Assembly (NCBI GenBank): GCA_023142175.1
Contig: JAGLJX010000271.1
Coordinates: 1 to 6,573 of the forward strand
Reading direction: 5' to 3'
Length of the DNA stretch: 6,573 bases
Source: Emcibacter sp.
Lineage (GTDB): Bacteria > Pseudomonadota > Alphaproteobacteria > Sphingomonadales > Emcibacteraceae
Shown: piece by piece, positions 1-6,573 of the stretch
Position numbering within the stretch: position 1 is the first letter of the stretch
How the letters are laid out: each line of letters opens with the position of its first letter
Made by a program: the position numbers and the translations under genes
Notes under the pieces: model-generated
Seen by the model: the letters and a program-made list of their open reading frames with translations, nothing else
Database searches by the model: none
Told to the model about the DNA's origin: nothing

Positions 1-126
1 GACCTCATGGAAATCAATCCTGCTCTGGATTCTCAGAATAGTACAGCAAAGCTCGCCATTGAACTGACGGCAAGCCTGTTTGGGCGGCAGATATTCCCAA
101 CCCATAGCCATAACCGTAGAAAATAA
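1..126 (+). CDS. rocF: Arginase, C-terminal end (partial)
   Basis: Frame 1 is open from the window edge to a TAA at 124-126 and gives 41 residues. They contain [10 protein letters not shown] followed by [14 protein letters not shown], which matches the last strand and helix of arginase/ureohydrolase enzymes (family pattern D-[LV]-[MV]-E-[IV]-N-P-x-L-D, then TAxLA.EL..SL.G). Arginase is a cytoplasmic, manganese-dependent enzyme that hydrolyses L-arginine to L-ornithine and urea. The metal-binding residues lie upstream of the window and cannot be checked. The identity is supported by the next gene, ornithine aminotransferase, which starts only 4 bp after the stop and consumes the product. Agmatinase belongs to the same superfamily, but its C-terminus usually lacks the E-x-N-P-x-L-D pattern, and its product, putrescine, would not fit the neighbour. 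Confidence 0.85.
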   Translation, partial: DLMEINPALDSQNSTAKLAIELTASLFGRQIFPTHSHNRRK

Positions 127-130
127 CAAT

Positions 131-1336
131 ATGACCAGCCAACAAGAAATTATTGATCAAACAGATCGCCGCAGTGCTCACAATTACACCCCCCTGCCAC
201 TGGTTTTGGAAAAGGGCGAGGGCATTTGGGTATGGGATACGGACGGTAATAAATATCTCGACTGCCTAAGTGCCTATTCAGCGGTAAATCAGGGACACTG
301 CCACCCGAAAATCATTGAAGCCATGATGAGCCAAGCCCGGAAGATTACCCTGACATCCCGTGCATTTCACAATGATCAGATGGGTGCTTTTCTTGAAAAA
401 TTGTGCCAAATGGCAAAGATGGACAAAGCTCTACCCATGAATACAGGGGCCGAAGCGGTTGAAACAGCCATCAAGGCCGCCCGCAAATGGGGCTATGAAG
501 TTAAAGGCGTCGAAAATGACAAAGCAGAAATTATTGTAGTGCGGGACAATTTCCACGGGCGCACTATTGCTACGGTCAGCATGTCTTCGGAACCCGATTA
601 CAGAAAGAATTTTGGCCCCTTCACCCCCGGTTTCAAGCTTATTAATTATAATGATCCGACCGCACTAGAGCAGGCCATCACGCCAAATACAGTCGCCCTG
701 ATCATGGAGCCTATACAGGGAGAGGCCGGCATAATTATACCTGATGAAGGCTTCCTTACCAGTGCCCATAGAATATGCAAACAGAATAATGTGTTATTCG
801 TTCTGGATGAAATACAGACTGGTCTGGGCCGCACGGGAAAACTGTTTTGTTTCCAGCATGAAGAAAATGCCACGCCGGATATTCTGATTGTTGGCAAGGC
901 ATTAAGCGGCGGTGTCTATCCGGTATCGGCGATCCTCGCCTCAGACGAAATCATGGATGTTTTTACCCCCGGAATTCACGGCAGTACATTTGGCGGCAAC
1001 CCCTTGGGGGCAGCTATCGGTCTTGCCGCGTTAAACGTGATTGAGGATGAAAAGCTGGCTGAACGCTCGCATCTTCTTGGGGATTATTTGATACGCCTGC
1101 TTGAAACTATTCAGACCAACAAAATTGTTGCCGTTCGTGGCAAAGGCTTGTTTGTCGGCATTGAACTGGACAAGTCACTGGGTGGGGCCCGTTCCTACTG
1201 CGTAGCTTTAATGAAAAAGGGTATCTTATGCAAGGAAACCCACGAGCATGTGATCCGCCTTGCCCCACCACTGGTCATCGAAAACGAGCAAATTGAATGG
1301 ATAGCTGAACAAATCGCCTTTGTGCTTAAGGATTAA
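131..1336 (+). CDS. rocD: Ornithine--oxo-acid aminotransferase
   Basis: A class III, PLP-dependent aminotransferase of 401 aa, the usual length for bacterial ornithine aminotransferase. It moves the delta-amino group of ornithine to 2-oxoglutarate, giving glutamate-5-semialdehyde and glutamate, in the cytoplasm. Aligned from memory with human OAT, the key residues are present: Tyr49 in LSAYSAVNQGHCHP (human Tyr85, ornithine specificity), the NTGAEAVE phosphate loop at 104-111, Phe141 and Arg144 in NFHGRT (human Phe177/Arg180), Glu193 and Glu198 in EPIQGEAG, Asp226 and Gln229 in DEIQTG, the Schiff-base Lys256 in GKALSGG, Thr286 in GSTFGGNP, and Arg376 in IRLAPPL. The whole-length match and Tyr49 favour OAT over acetylornithine or GABA aminotransferase. 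I chose ATG 131: a longer open frame from TTG 80 would add 17 residues lying inside the arginase reading frame, and OAT proteins normally start near here. There is no strong Shine-Dalgarno (only a weak TAGAAAA), so translation is probably coupled to rocF. Confidence 0.95.
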   Translation: MTSQQEIIDQTDRRSAHNYTPLPLVLEKGEGIWVWDTDGNKYLDCLSAYSAVNQGHCHPKIIEAMMSQARKITLTSRAFHNDQMGAFLEKLCQMAKMDKALPMNTGAEAVETAIKAARKWGYEVKGVENDKAEIIVVRDNFHGRTIATVSMSSEPDYRKNFGPFTPGFKLINYNDPTALEQAITPNTVALIMEPIQGEAGIIIPDEGFLTSAHRICKQNNVLFVLDEIQTGLGRTGKLFCFQHEENATPDILIVGKALSGGVYPVSAILASDEIMDVFTPGIHGSTFGGNPLGAAIGLAALNVIEDEKLAERSHLLGDYLIRLLETIQTNKIVAVRGKGLFVGIELDKSLGGARSYCVALMKKGILCKETHEHVIRLAPPLVIENEQIEWIAEQIAFVLKD

Positions 1337-1378
1337 TAACTGCAAAGTAAGAGCATATAAAAACTACGAATTTCAGTT

Positions 1379-1774
1379 CTATGTTGAAGGAAATTTGTAA
1401 TTACTAAGCCATCTTTTAGCTACATGAAAATCAGTAAACGATTTCACAATAAACGGCTGCTTATTAAATTTGGCAAAGGCATTAACAACCTTCTCTTTGA
1501 AGTGATACAACCTGTCAGAAACAATGAGACTGGCAACGCCTTTGTCTACGCCCATGCTTAATATCTTATTGTAAAATTCAGCCATATCTTCATTGTAACC
1601 CATTGTATTCTCACTCAAGCGCATATCTGTCAATGTCTTCAGGGGGCCGCCACTGTAATCCGAAAGCGCCTCTGTATAACATTTGATCCAATCCTCAAGT
1701 GTTGGCGTTTCATTACATTTTACGAATAAAAATTTTTGTTCCCCGTCTTCAAGCCATTCCCACTCGCAAGTCAT
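1379..1774 (-). CDS. Small protein resembling SpoIIAA-like / STAS-SEC14 domain proteins
   Basis: A 131-aa soluble protein with no signal peptide or membrane segment. I do not recognise a named gene. The order of motifs resembles the SpoIIAA-like (STAS/SEC14) fold: an N-terminal strand pair (residues 3-20), a helix with TLEDWIKCYTEAL (25-37), a central strand LTDMR (48-52, where the family typically has D-x-R), a strand ASLIVSD (81-87), and a closing FTDFHVAKRWL (113-123), close to the family ending F.d...A..WL. Such domains are thought to bind small or lipid ligands or to mediate regulatory interactions; no function can be assigned here. The ATG at 1772-1774 follows AGGG with a 7-nt gap. The gene is AT-rich (about 39% G+C by hand count, visibly lower than rocD), suggesting weaker selection or a different origin. 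It lies 170 bp downstream of marR on the same strand, and its end converges on rocD with a 42-bp gap in which I see no clear terminator hairpin. Confidence 0.7.
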   Translation of the reverse strand: MTCEWEWLEDGEQKFLFVKCNETPTLEDWIKCYTEALSDYSGGPLKTLTDMRLSENTMGYNEDMAEFYNKILSMGVDKGVASLIVSDRLYHFKEKVVNAFAKFNKQPFIVKSFTDFHVAKRWLSNYKFPST

Positions 1775-1799
1775 AAAGTTACCCTAATATTAAACAAAA

Positions 1800-1813
1800 A
1801 AACTGCTTAGTTT
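1800..1813. promoter_or_regulatory. Inverted repeat AAACT-N4-AGTTT upstream of the STAS-like gene
   Basis: A perfect 5-bp inverted repeat (AAACT, GCTT, AGTTT) ends 26 bp before the ATG of the STAS-like gene. Its half-sites are the same as the outer half-sites of the palindrome in front of marR, but the spacing is 4 instead of 6. Next to it, ACTAATC is directly repeated at 1822-1828 and 1833-1839, 11 bp apart (one helical turn). It could be an operator, but short AT-rich repeats occur by chance in such DNA. Confidence 0.3.
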
Positions 1814-1944
1814 AAAAAAATACTAATCACAAACTAATCTTCTTGCTATCGATTGTCACGTATATTCTATACATCATTGGCCATTTCCATGACTATGTTG
1901 CCACACGAAATATAAGACAGTATTATTTACTACTCCAATAGGGG

Positions 1945-2400
1945 CTAGGATCGCATCCGGTCCACTGTCACTAACAGCTCTTTAAGGGTTCCCCGGAAAA
2001 TTTTTCGTTCCTCTGTGGGTATTTGATCCAGTAATTTACCCTCCAGCTCCTTTGCCATTTCAACTATCGACTGATAGACTTCAGCTCCGTTTTTGCTCAG
2101 ATTCAATATAACTTTACGCCGGTCACGGGGGTCGGTACGGCGGCTGACATAGCCATTCTCCAACAGCTTATTAAGGGCGCGGGTAACCTGCACCTGATCC
2201 ATATCCAGCGTTTCGCCCAGTTTCTTTGCCGAAATAGGGGCCGAGCTGGCAAGCATGGCCATAAAGCGCCAGCTTTCTCCTTTGATATTATATTTCAGGG
2301 AATAATTATCTTCGAGGATATAGCCCGCTTCCTGAGACAGACGCCACATCTGATAGGGGACCCAATCGCGAATATCAAATAATTTTTCCTGTTCGGACAA
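1945..2400 (-). CDS. MarR-family transcriptional regulator
   Basis: A 151-aa winged helix-turn-helix protein of typical MarR length. Residues 1-40 form the N-terminal dimerisation helices. The wHTH spans about 42-103: SAPISAKKLGETLDMD is the first HTH helix and turn, VQVTRALNKLLENGYV (70-85) the recognition helix, and DPRDRRK (90-96) the basic wing, a MarR hallmark. Residues 104-151 form the C-terminal dimer helices. MarR proteins bind palindromic DNA as dimers, usually repress their own gene and a neighbour, and let go on binding a small ligand. The ligand here is unknown. The start is a TTG: GAGG lies 7 nt upstream (2408-2411), no ATG is in frame before residue 18, and starting there would remove the first dimerisation helix. 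The gene follows groL on the same strand but is separated from it by a strong terminator, so it is its own unit. A palindrome overlaps its likely promoter (2422-2441). Confidence 0.92.
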   Translation of the reverse strand: MSEQEKLFDIRDWVPYQMWRLSQEAGYILEDNYSLKYNIKGESWRFMAMLASSAPISAKKLGETLDMDQVQVTRALNKLLENGYVSRRTDPRDRRKVILNLSKNGAEVYQSIVEMAKELEGKLLDQIPTEERKIFRGTLKELLVTVDRMRS

Positions 2401-2421
2401 TGTTTGGCCTCGTTCTTTAAT

Positions 2422-2437
2422 AAACTTCCAAAAGTTT
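2422..2437. promoter_or_regulatory. Probable MarR self-operator (palindrome)
   Basis: A perfect inverted repeat with 6-bp arms and a 4-bp centre, AAACTT-CCAA-AAGTTT, sits 22 bp before the marR TTG. Size, symmetry and position fit the operators of MarR-family autorepressors. It overlaps the -10 element proposed at 2436-2441, so a bound dimer would block RNA polymerase. That MarR binds here is inference. Confidence 0.5.
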
Positions 2438-2454
2438 TATAGCAGAATTATGCC
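2436..2454 (-). promoter_or_regulatory. Candidate marR promoter (extended -10)
   Basis: On the - strand, TGCTATAAA (-10 TATAAA at 2436-2441 preceded by TGC) resembles an extended -10 element. The -35 is weak: the best hexamer, TTGATA, is only 14 nt upstream, outside the usual spacing. The element lies between the groL terminator and the marR start, the only place a separate marR promoter could be. Confidence 0.35.
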
Positions 2455-2461
2455 CTATCAA

Positions 2462-2498
2462 AACAAAAAAAAGAGCCGGAGAAAAATCTCCGGCCCTT
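2462..2498 (-). terminator. Intrinsic terminator of groS-groL
   Basis: An 8-bp GC-rich perfect stem (GCCGGAGA at 2475-2482, TCTCCGGC at 2487-2494) closes a 4-nt loop and can be extended by three pairs past one mismatch. On the - strand it is followed by a run of eight T residues. It lies about 35 bp past the groL stop and separates the chaperonin operon from marR. Confidence 0.92.
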
Positions 2499-2529
2499 CT
2501 TGTAAAATTTAGCTGTAGAGAGATATGGC

Positions 2530-4203
<1,674 letters not shown>

Positions 4204-4229
4204 TTATAAAATTTATTTCGGGGTAAGGG

Positions 4230-4517
4230 TTATTCAATGATACCCATGATGTCGGATTCTTTCATGATCAACAGATCTTCATCGTCAATCTTGATTTCTG
4301 TACCGGACCATTTACCAAACAAGATGATATCGCCTGCTTTCACATCCAGCGCCGTCACGGTGCCATCTTCGGCTTTAGCACCAGTTCCTACGGCAATAAT
4401 CTCACCTTGGCTTGGTTTTTCCTGCGCACTGTCAGGAATAATAATGCCACCAGCAGTTTTTTGTTCTGCATCAATACGGCGTACAAGTACACGATCGTGT
4501 AAAGGACGAAAACCCAT
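4230..4517 (-). CDS. groS: Co-chaperonin GroES (Cpn10)
   Basis: Complete 95-aa co-chaperonin, the lid of the GroEL cage, working as a heptamer. The N-terminal signature [12 protein letters not shown] (3-14) leads into the mobile loop (about 16-32). That loop carries the hydrophobic triplet Ile25-Ile26-Ile27 (GGIIIPD), which docks on the GroEL apical domain. [28 protein letters not shown] closes the barrel, as in other GroES. I start at ATG 4515-4517: AGAGG lies 8 nt upstream, and 95 aa is the normal length. A longer open frame from 4565 would add 16 residues unlike GroES and would start within the CIRCE operator. It is the first gene of the groESL operon. Confidence 0.99.
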   Translation of the reverse strand: MGFRPLHDRVLVRRIDAEQKTAGGIIIPDSAQEKPSQGEIIAVGTGAKAEDGTVTALDVKAGDIILFGKWSGTEIKIDDEDLLIMKESDIMGIIE

Positions 4518-4558
4518 TTCAAAGACCTCTTCTATTTTAATGTTTAAGTGTTTCCCGT

Positions 4559-4585
4559 TTAGCACTCAGCAAGTGAGAGTGCTAA
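4559..4585. promoter_or_regulatory. CIRCE operator (HrcA binding site)
   Basis: A perfect match to the CIRCE consensus: TTAGCACTC at 4559-4567, a 9-bp spacer, and GAGTGCTAA at 4577-4585. CIRCE is the inverted repeat bound by the repressor HrcA, which is itself held active by GroESL; heat or misfolded protein releases repression. It lies 41 bp before the groS start and just downstream of the proposed -10, so it would also be in the 5' leader of the transcript. hrcA is not in this window. Confidence 0.97.
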
Positions 4586-4597
4586 CAACTACTGCAA

Positions 4598-4625
4598 CAG
4601 ATAAACTTCAAAGGGAAATAGTCAA
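4598..4625 (-). promoter_or_regulatory. Candidate groESL promoter
   Basis: On the - strand, TTGACT (4620-4625) is a good -35 hexamer. A -10-like TATCTG (4598-4603, spacing 16) or TTATCT (4599-4604, spacing 15) follows. Transcription would begin near 4591, a few bases before CIRCE, a common layout for CIRCE-controlled operons. The weak -10 leaves the sigma factor open: housekeeping or RpoH-like. Confidence 0.6.
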
Positions 4626-4684
4626 GGGTTAGCTCAAGAAAAACTGCAAAAAAAAGTAATAAATACAGCTACCATGAAGAAAAA

Positions 4685-5014
4685 TCAGATGACGGGTGAA
4701 TATTGCGCCTTTGGGTCATCGATTTCCACCACCCAGAGATCTTCGTCATATTGGCGTTGCCGGACGATATATTCATCGGCCTTAGCCTCATCGACCGCAT
4801 CTTGCCCCAGTGGATTATACCAACCCAGTTGACCATTCATATCCCGCTTTCTGGTATGGAGAATACATCCCTGTCCGGCGATATACTGCTTGATCAGAAC
4901 AAGGCCCCTGCCCTCATCACCCCGATGCAGAATTGTCATGGGCAGGAAAAGTCCGTCACATTTTTTTATTTCCGCAGAAATCCAAAGAGAAGTCTTTATG
5001 CCTTCGTCAAACAT
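4685..5014 (-). CDS. DUF1491 family protein
   Basis: A 109-aa soluble protein of unknown function. It has the features I recall for the DUF1491 family: an N-terminal IKTSLWISAEIKKC (6-19), a glycine-containing core with MTILHRGDEGRGLVLIKQY (26-44), a tryptophan-centred strand GQLGWYNPLG (61-70), and the family's characteristic ending YDEDLWVVEIDD (89-100; usual form DpDLWvvEiEd). The length is typical. No catalytic site is known to me, so no reaction is proposed. The ATG at 5012-5014 has only a modest ribosome site (GGA 8 nt away; TAGG lies too close). It sits between the terminator downstream of ftsZ, which ends about 30 bp before its ATG, and the groESL promoter. I find no clear promoter in the 40 bp after the terminator, so it may depend on read-through. 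Confidence 0.85.
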   Translation of the reverse strand: MFDEGIKTSLWISAEIKKCDGLFLPMTILHRGDEGRGLVLIKQYIAGQGCILHTRKRDMNGQLGWYNPLGQDAVDEAKADEYIVRQRQYDEDLWVVEIDDPKAQYSPVI

Positions 5015-5045
5015 GACCTAGTTCCATAAATTTTAGGGGAAAATA

Positions 5046-5074
5046 AAAGAAAAAAAGGCAGGTAAACCTGCCTT
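5046..5074 (-). terminator. Intrinsic terminator between ftsZ and the DUF1491 gene
   Basis: A perfect 8-bp stem (AAGGCAGG at 5055-5062, CCTGCCTT at 5067-5074) has a 4-nt loop. On the - strand it is followed by a T-rich run (5056 down to 5045, broken by one C). It lies 150 bp past the ftsZ stop. It may end the ftsZ transcript, or a short RNA started within the gap. Confidence 0.92.
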
Positions 5075-5137
5075 ATTACAGTTTCGGGGAATGTGCCGTC
5101 TGATACTTTCCCGCTGCCTGCTACGATTTTTTGATGC
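5050..5137 (-). ncRNA. Candidate small RNA or transcribed leader in the ftsZ-DUF1491 gap
   Basis: A non-coding stretch lies between a plausible promoter (5144-5173) and a strong terminator. The predicted transcript is about 85-90 nt and much less AT-rich than the DNA upstream of it. Before the terminator, a weaker hairpin can form between CGGGAAA (5107-5113) and TTCCCCG (5085-5091), with one mismatch. AGGCAG within 5114-5123 repeats the 5' arm of the terminator and could pair with its 3' arm instead. It matches no RNA family that I recognise. It could equally be just the 3' untranslated region of ftsZ. Confidence 0.3.
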
Positions 5138-5143
5138 TCAACT

Positions 5144-5173
5144 ATTTTATCTTTATTTTTATAATTTACTCAA
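5144..5173 (-). promoter_or_regulatory. Candidate promoter in the ftsZ-DUF1491 gap
   Basis: On the - strand, TTGAGT (5168-5173) and TAAAAT (5144-5149, 5 of 6 to consensus) are 18 bp apart. The predicted start is near 5137. The gap is very AT-rich, so -10-like sequences are expected by chance; the support comes from pairing with a -35 and a terminator about 90 bp further on. Confidence 0.35.
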
Positions 5174-5224
5174 TACTGCATTCATACTAGTACATATGAG
5201 TTAATAAAGCATAAAATTATTTAT

Positions 5225-6573
5225 TTAATTAGCCTGCCGTCTCAAGAAGGCTGGGATTTCGAGATGATCATCCTCTGCAGCAGTGACTTTTTCGGCTGTG
5301 ATCGGCTCATCCGCAACTAATGTTCTGCTCACCTCGCTATGGGCTGCCTCTTCCTTAAATTCAGGAGTTTCAATTTCTGGCTCCTGTCGGGCCTCATTCA
5401 ATTCCGGGTTCAGCATATCCGCCTGACGCAGATCAACCTGCTTCTTTGGTGCCGCCTTACGCCGAGCGCCAAAAATACCTAGTAGCCCATGCTTGCGAGG
5501 CTCTTTTTCAGCTGAGGCATTAGCCATATCGGCTTCTGCGAAAGGGTCAGCCTTCTGGATAATTGGCTCCATACGTTTCTCTGGCATGGTTGGTTCTGCA
5601 AAAATAAACGGTTCTTCCTTGCGGTTTGCGCTCAGTTCATCAGATTTCTCTGCGATAAGTTCAGACTTCTGAACAATACCTTCCGCCAATTTTGCCAGCA
5701 GTTTATCTGTTTCCTTTTGAATGTCATCTTTAGCTAACTGAACATCATCCTCTGCCTCCACATTCAAATCCAGCGGCTCTTCCTCTGCCACTAACTCTTC
5801 ACGCGCATCCTGTGTAGCGGCGGGTTCATCCCACTGCGCATCTGGGTTTTTATTGGTTTCGGCTTTGGTTTCAATCTGGGGTTTTGTATCAAAGCTATAT
5901 GTTTTTTTTGGTTCTTCACGGCGGGTCATGCCATCGGATTCAATGCCAGTGGCGACCACAGAAACCCGCATTTTGCCATCGAGTTCTGGATTAAGAGCCG
6001 AGCCAACCAGAATATTCGCATCAGGATTTACCTCACTGCGAATTCTGTTGGCGGCTTCATCAACCTCAAATAATGTCAGGTCCATACCGCCCGTAATATT
6101 GATCAGAACGCCGTTCGCGCCCTTCATGGAAACTTCATCCAGTAGCGGATTGGAGATAGCGGCTTCTGCGGCTTCCAAAGCGCGATTATCCCCTTCGGCC
6201 TCACCAGTTCCCATCATTGCCTTGCCCATTTCACACATCACTGTGCGCACATCGGCAAAATCCAGATTAACCAACCCTGGCAATACCATAAGGTCCGTGA
6301 TGCCCCGCACACCGGAATGCAACACCTCATCTGCCATGGCAAAAGCATCCGCAAATGTGGTCCGCTCATTGGCAATACGGAATAAATTCTGATTTGGAAT
6401 GATGATCAAAGTATCGACATATTCCGCCAGTTCCTTGATCCCCTGCTCTGCCAGAGCCATCCGGCGGTTGCCTTCAAACTGAAACGGTTTGGTGACAACA
6501 CCCACGGTAAGAATACCTTCCTCCCGTGCTGTCTGGGCAATGATCGGTGCCGCGCCGGTTCCAGTTCCGCCGC
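5225..6573 (-). CDS. ftsZ: Cell division protein FtsZ (N-terminus outside window)
   Basis: The frame stays open to the window edge, so the gene is cut at its 5' end; 448 residues are visible. FtsZ is the tubulin-like GTPase that polymerises at mid-cell to form the Z ring. The first visible residues are the end of the tubulin signature, GGTGTGAAP, followed by [15 protein letters not shown]. The T7 synergy loop NLDFADVRT (near 6244-6268) has both aspartates that complete the GTPase site of the next subunit. The globular domain ends at about 5936 (VVATGIES). Then comes an acidic linker of roughly 220 residues (5267-5935) and the conserved tail [12 protein letters not shown] (5228-5263), which binds FtsA and other partners. 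If about 105 residues are missing, the full protein is near 555 aa, far longer than E. coli FtsZ (383 aa) but in line with long-linker alphaproteobacterial forms. The GTG at 6503-6505 is internal, not a start. Confidence 0.98.
   Translation of the reverse strand, partial: GGTGTGAAPIIAQTAREEGILTVGVVTKPFQFEGNRRMALAEQGIKELAEYVDTLIIIPNQNLFRIANERTTFADAFAMADEVLHSGVRGITDLMVLPGLVNLDFADVRTVMCEMGKAMMGTGEAEGDNRALEAAEAAISNPLLDEVSMKGANGVLINITGGMDLTLFEVDEAANRIRSEVNPDANILVGSALNPELDGKMRVSVVATGIESDGMTRREEPKKTYSFDTKPQIETKAETNKNPDAQWDEPAATQDAREELVAEEEPLDLNVEAEDDVQLAKDDIQKETDKLLAKLAEGIVQKSELIAEKSDELSANRKEEPFIFAEPTMPEKRMEPIIQKADPFAEADMANASAEKEPRKHGLLGIFGARRKAAPKKQVDLRQADMLNPELNEARQEPEIETPEFKEEAAHSEVSRTLVADEPITAEKVTAAEDDHLEIPAFLRRQAN

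Noticed and set aside
80..130. Upstream TTG extension of the ornithine aminotransferase reading frame (17 extra residues)
   Set aside because: It overlaps the arginase C-terminal codons in another frame, and the extra residues are unlike OAT; ATG 131 gives the family length.
1337..1378. Possible bidirectional terminator between the convergent rocD and STAS-like genes
   Set aside because: Only AACTG and CAGTT can pair across a long loop, with no GC-rich stem or T-run.
1860..1872. Palindrome GTATA-TTC-TATAC between marR and the STAS-like gene
   Set aside because: Short and entirely A+T apart from its ends and centre, with no adjacent promoter I could support; chance is likely in this AT-rich gap.
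4518..4565. N-terminal extension of GroES from the ATG at 4565
   Set aside because: It would begin inside the CIRCE operator and add 16 non-GroES residues; ATG 4517 has a good ribosome site and gives 95 aa.
4703..5029. Plus-strand 108-codon open frame opposite the DUF1491 gene
   Set aside because: The minus-strand frame carries clear DUF1491 motifs; this one is its shadow.
5155..5183. Tiny minus-strand frame of 8 codons (MNAVLSKL) after ftsZ
   Set aside because: No ribosome site and far too short to support as a gene or leader peptide.
5853..6392. Plus-strand 179-codon open frame opposite ftsZ
   Set aside because: Antisense to the conserved FtsZ domain and linker; low-complexity Ser/Arg-rich translation with no family resemblance.

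Overview
The window looks like chromosomal housekeeping DNA from an alphaproteobacterium with moderate G+C. Four things point there: FtsZ ends in the conserved tail [11 protein letters not shown] after a very long acidic linker; a DUF1491-type protein is present, a family I associate with Alphaproteobacteria; groES-groEL carries a perfect CIRCE operator; and GroES/GroEL are alphaproteobacterial in character. Genus cannot be fixed from this sequence alone.

Layout, left to right. On the + strand, positions 1-1336 hold the last 41 codons of an arginase (rocF) and, 4 bp later, a complete ornithine aminotransferase (rocD). Together they form an arginine/ornithine degradation pair: arginine to ornithine and urea, then ornithine to glutamate-5-semialdehyde. 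Everything to the right lies on the - strand. In its transcription order (right to left) it comprises: the 3' 1.35 kb of ftsZ (5225-6573, N-terminus outside the window); a 210-bp gap with a strong intrinsic terminator and a possible small RNA or leader; a DUF1491 gene (4685-5014); the groESL promoter and CIRCE; groS (4230-4517); groL (2530-4191) with its own strong terminator; a MarR-family regulator (1945-2400) with a likely self-operator; and a 131-aa protein resembling SpoIIAA-like/STAS-SEC14 proteins (1379-1774), which converges on rocD.

Functionally there are four units. They are arginine catabolism (rocF-rocD), cell division (ftsZ), the HrcA/CIRCE-type chaperonin operon (groS-groL), and a small regulatory pair (marR plus the STAS-like gene) that may be linked by similar AAACT/AGTTT inverted repeats. 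I see no mobile element, CRISPR array, rRNA or tRNA, and no convincing evidence of a new multi-gene system. The points most worth a second look are the ftsZ-DUF1491 intergenic RNA candidate, the MarR operator candidates, and the structured elements inside the FtsZ linker.
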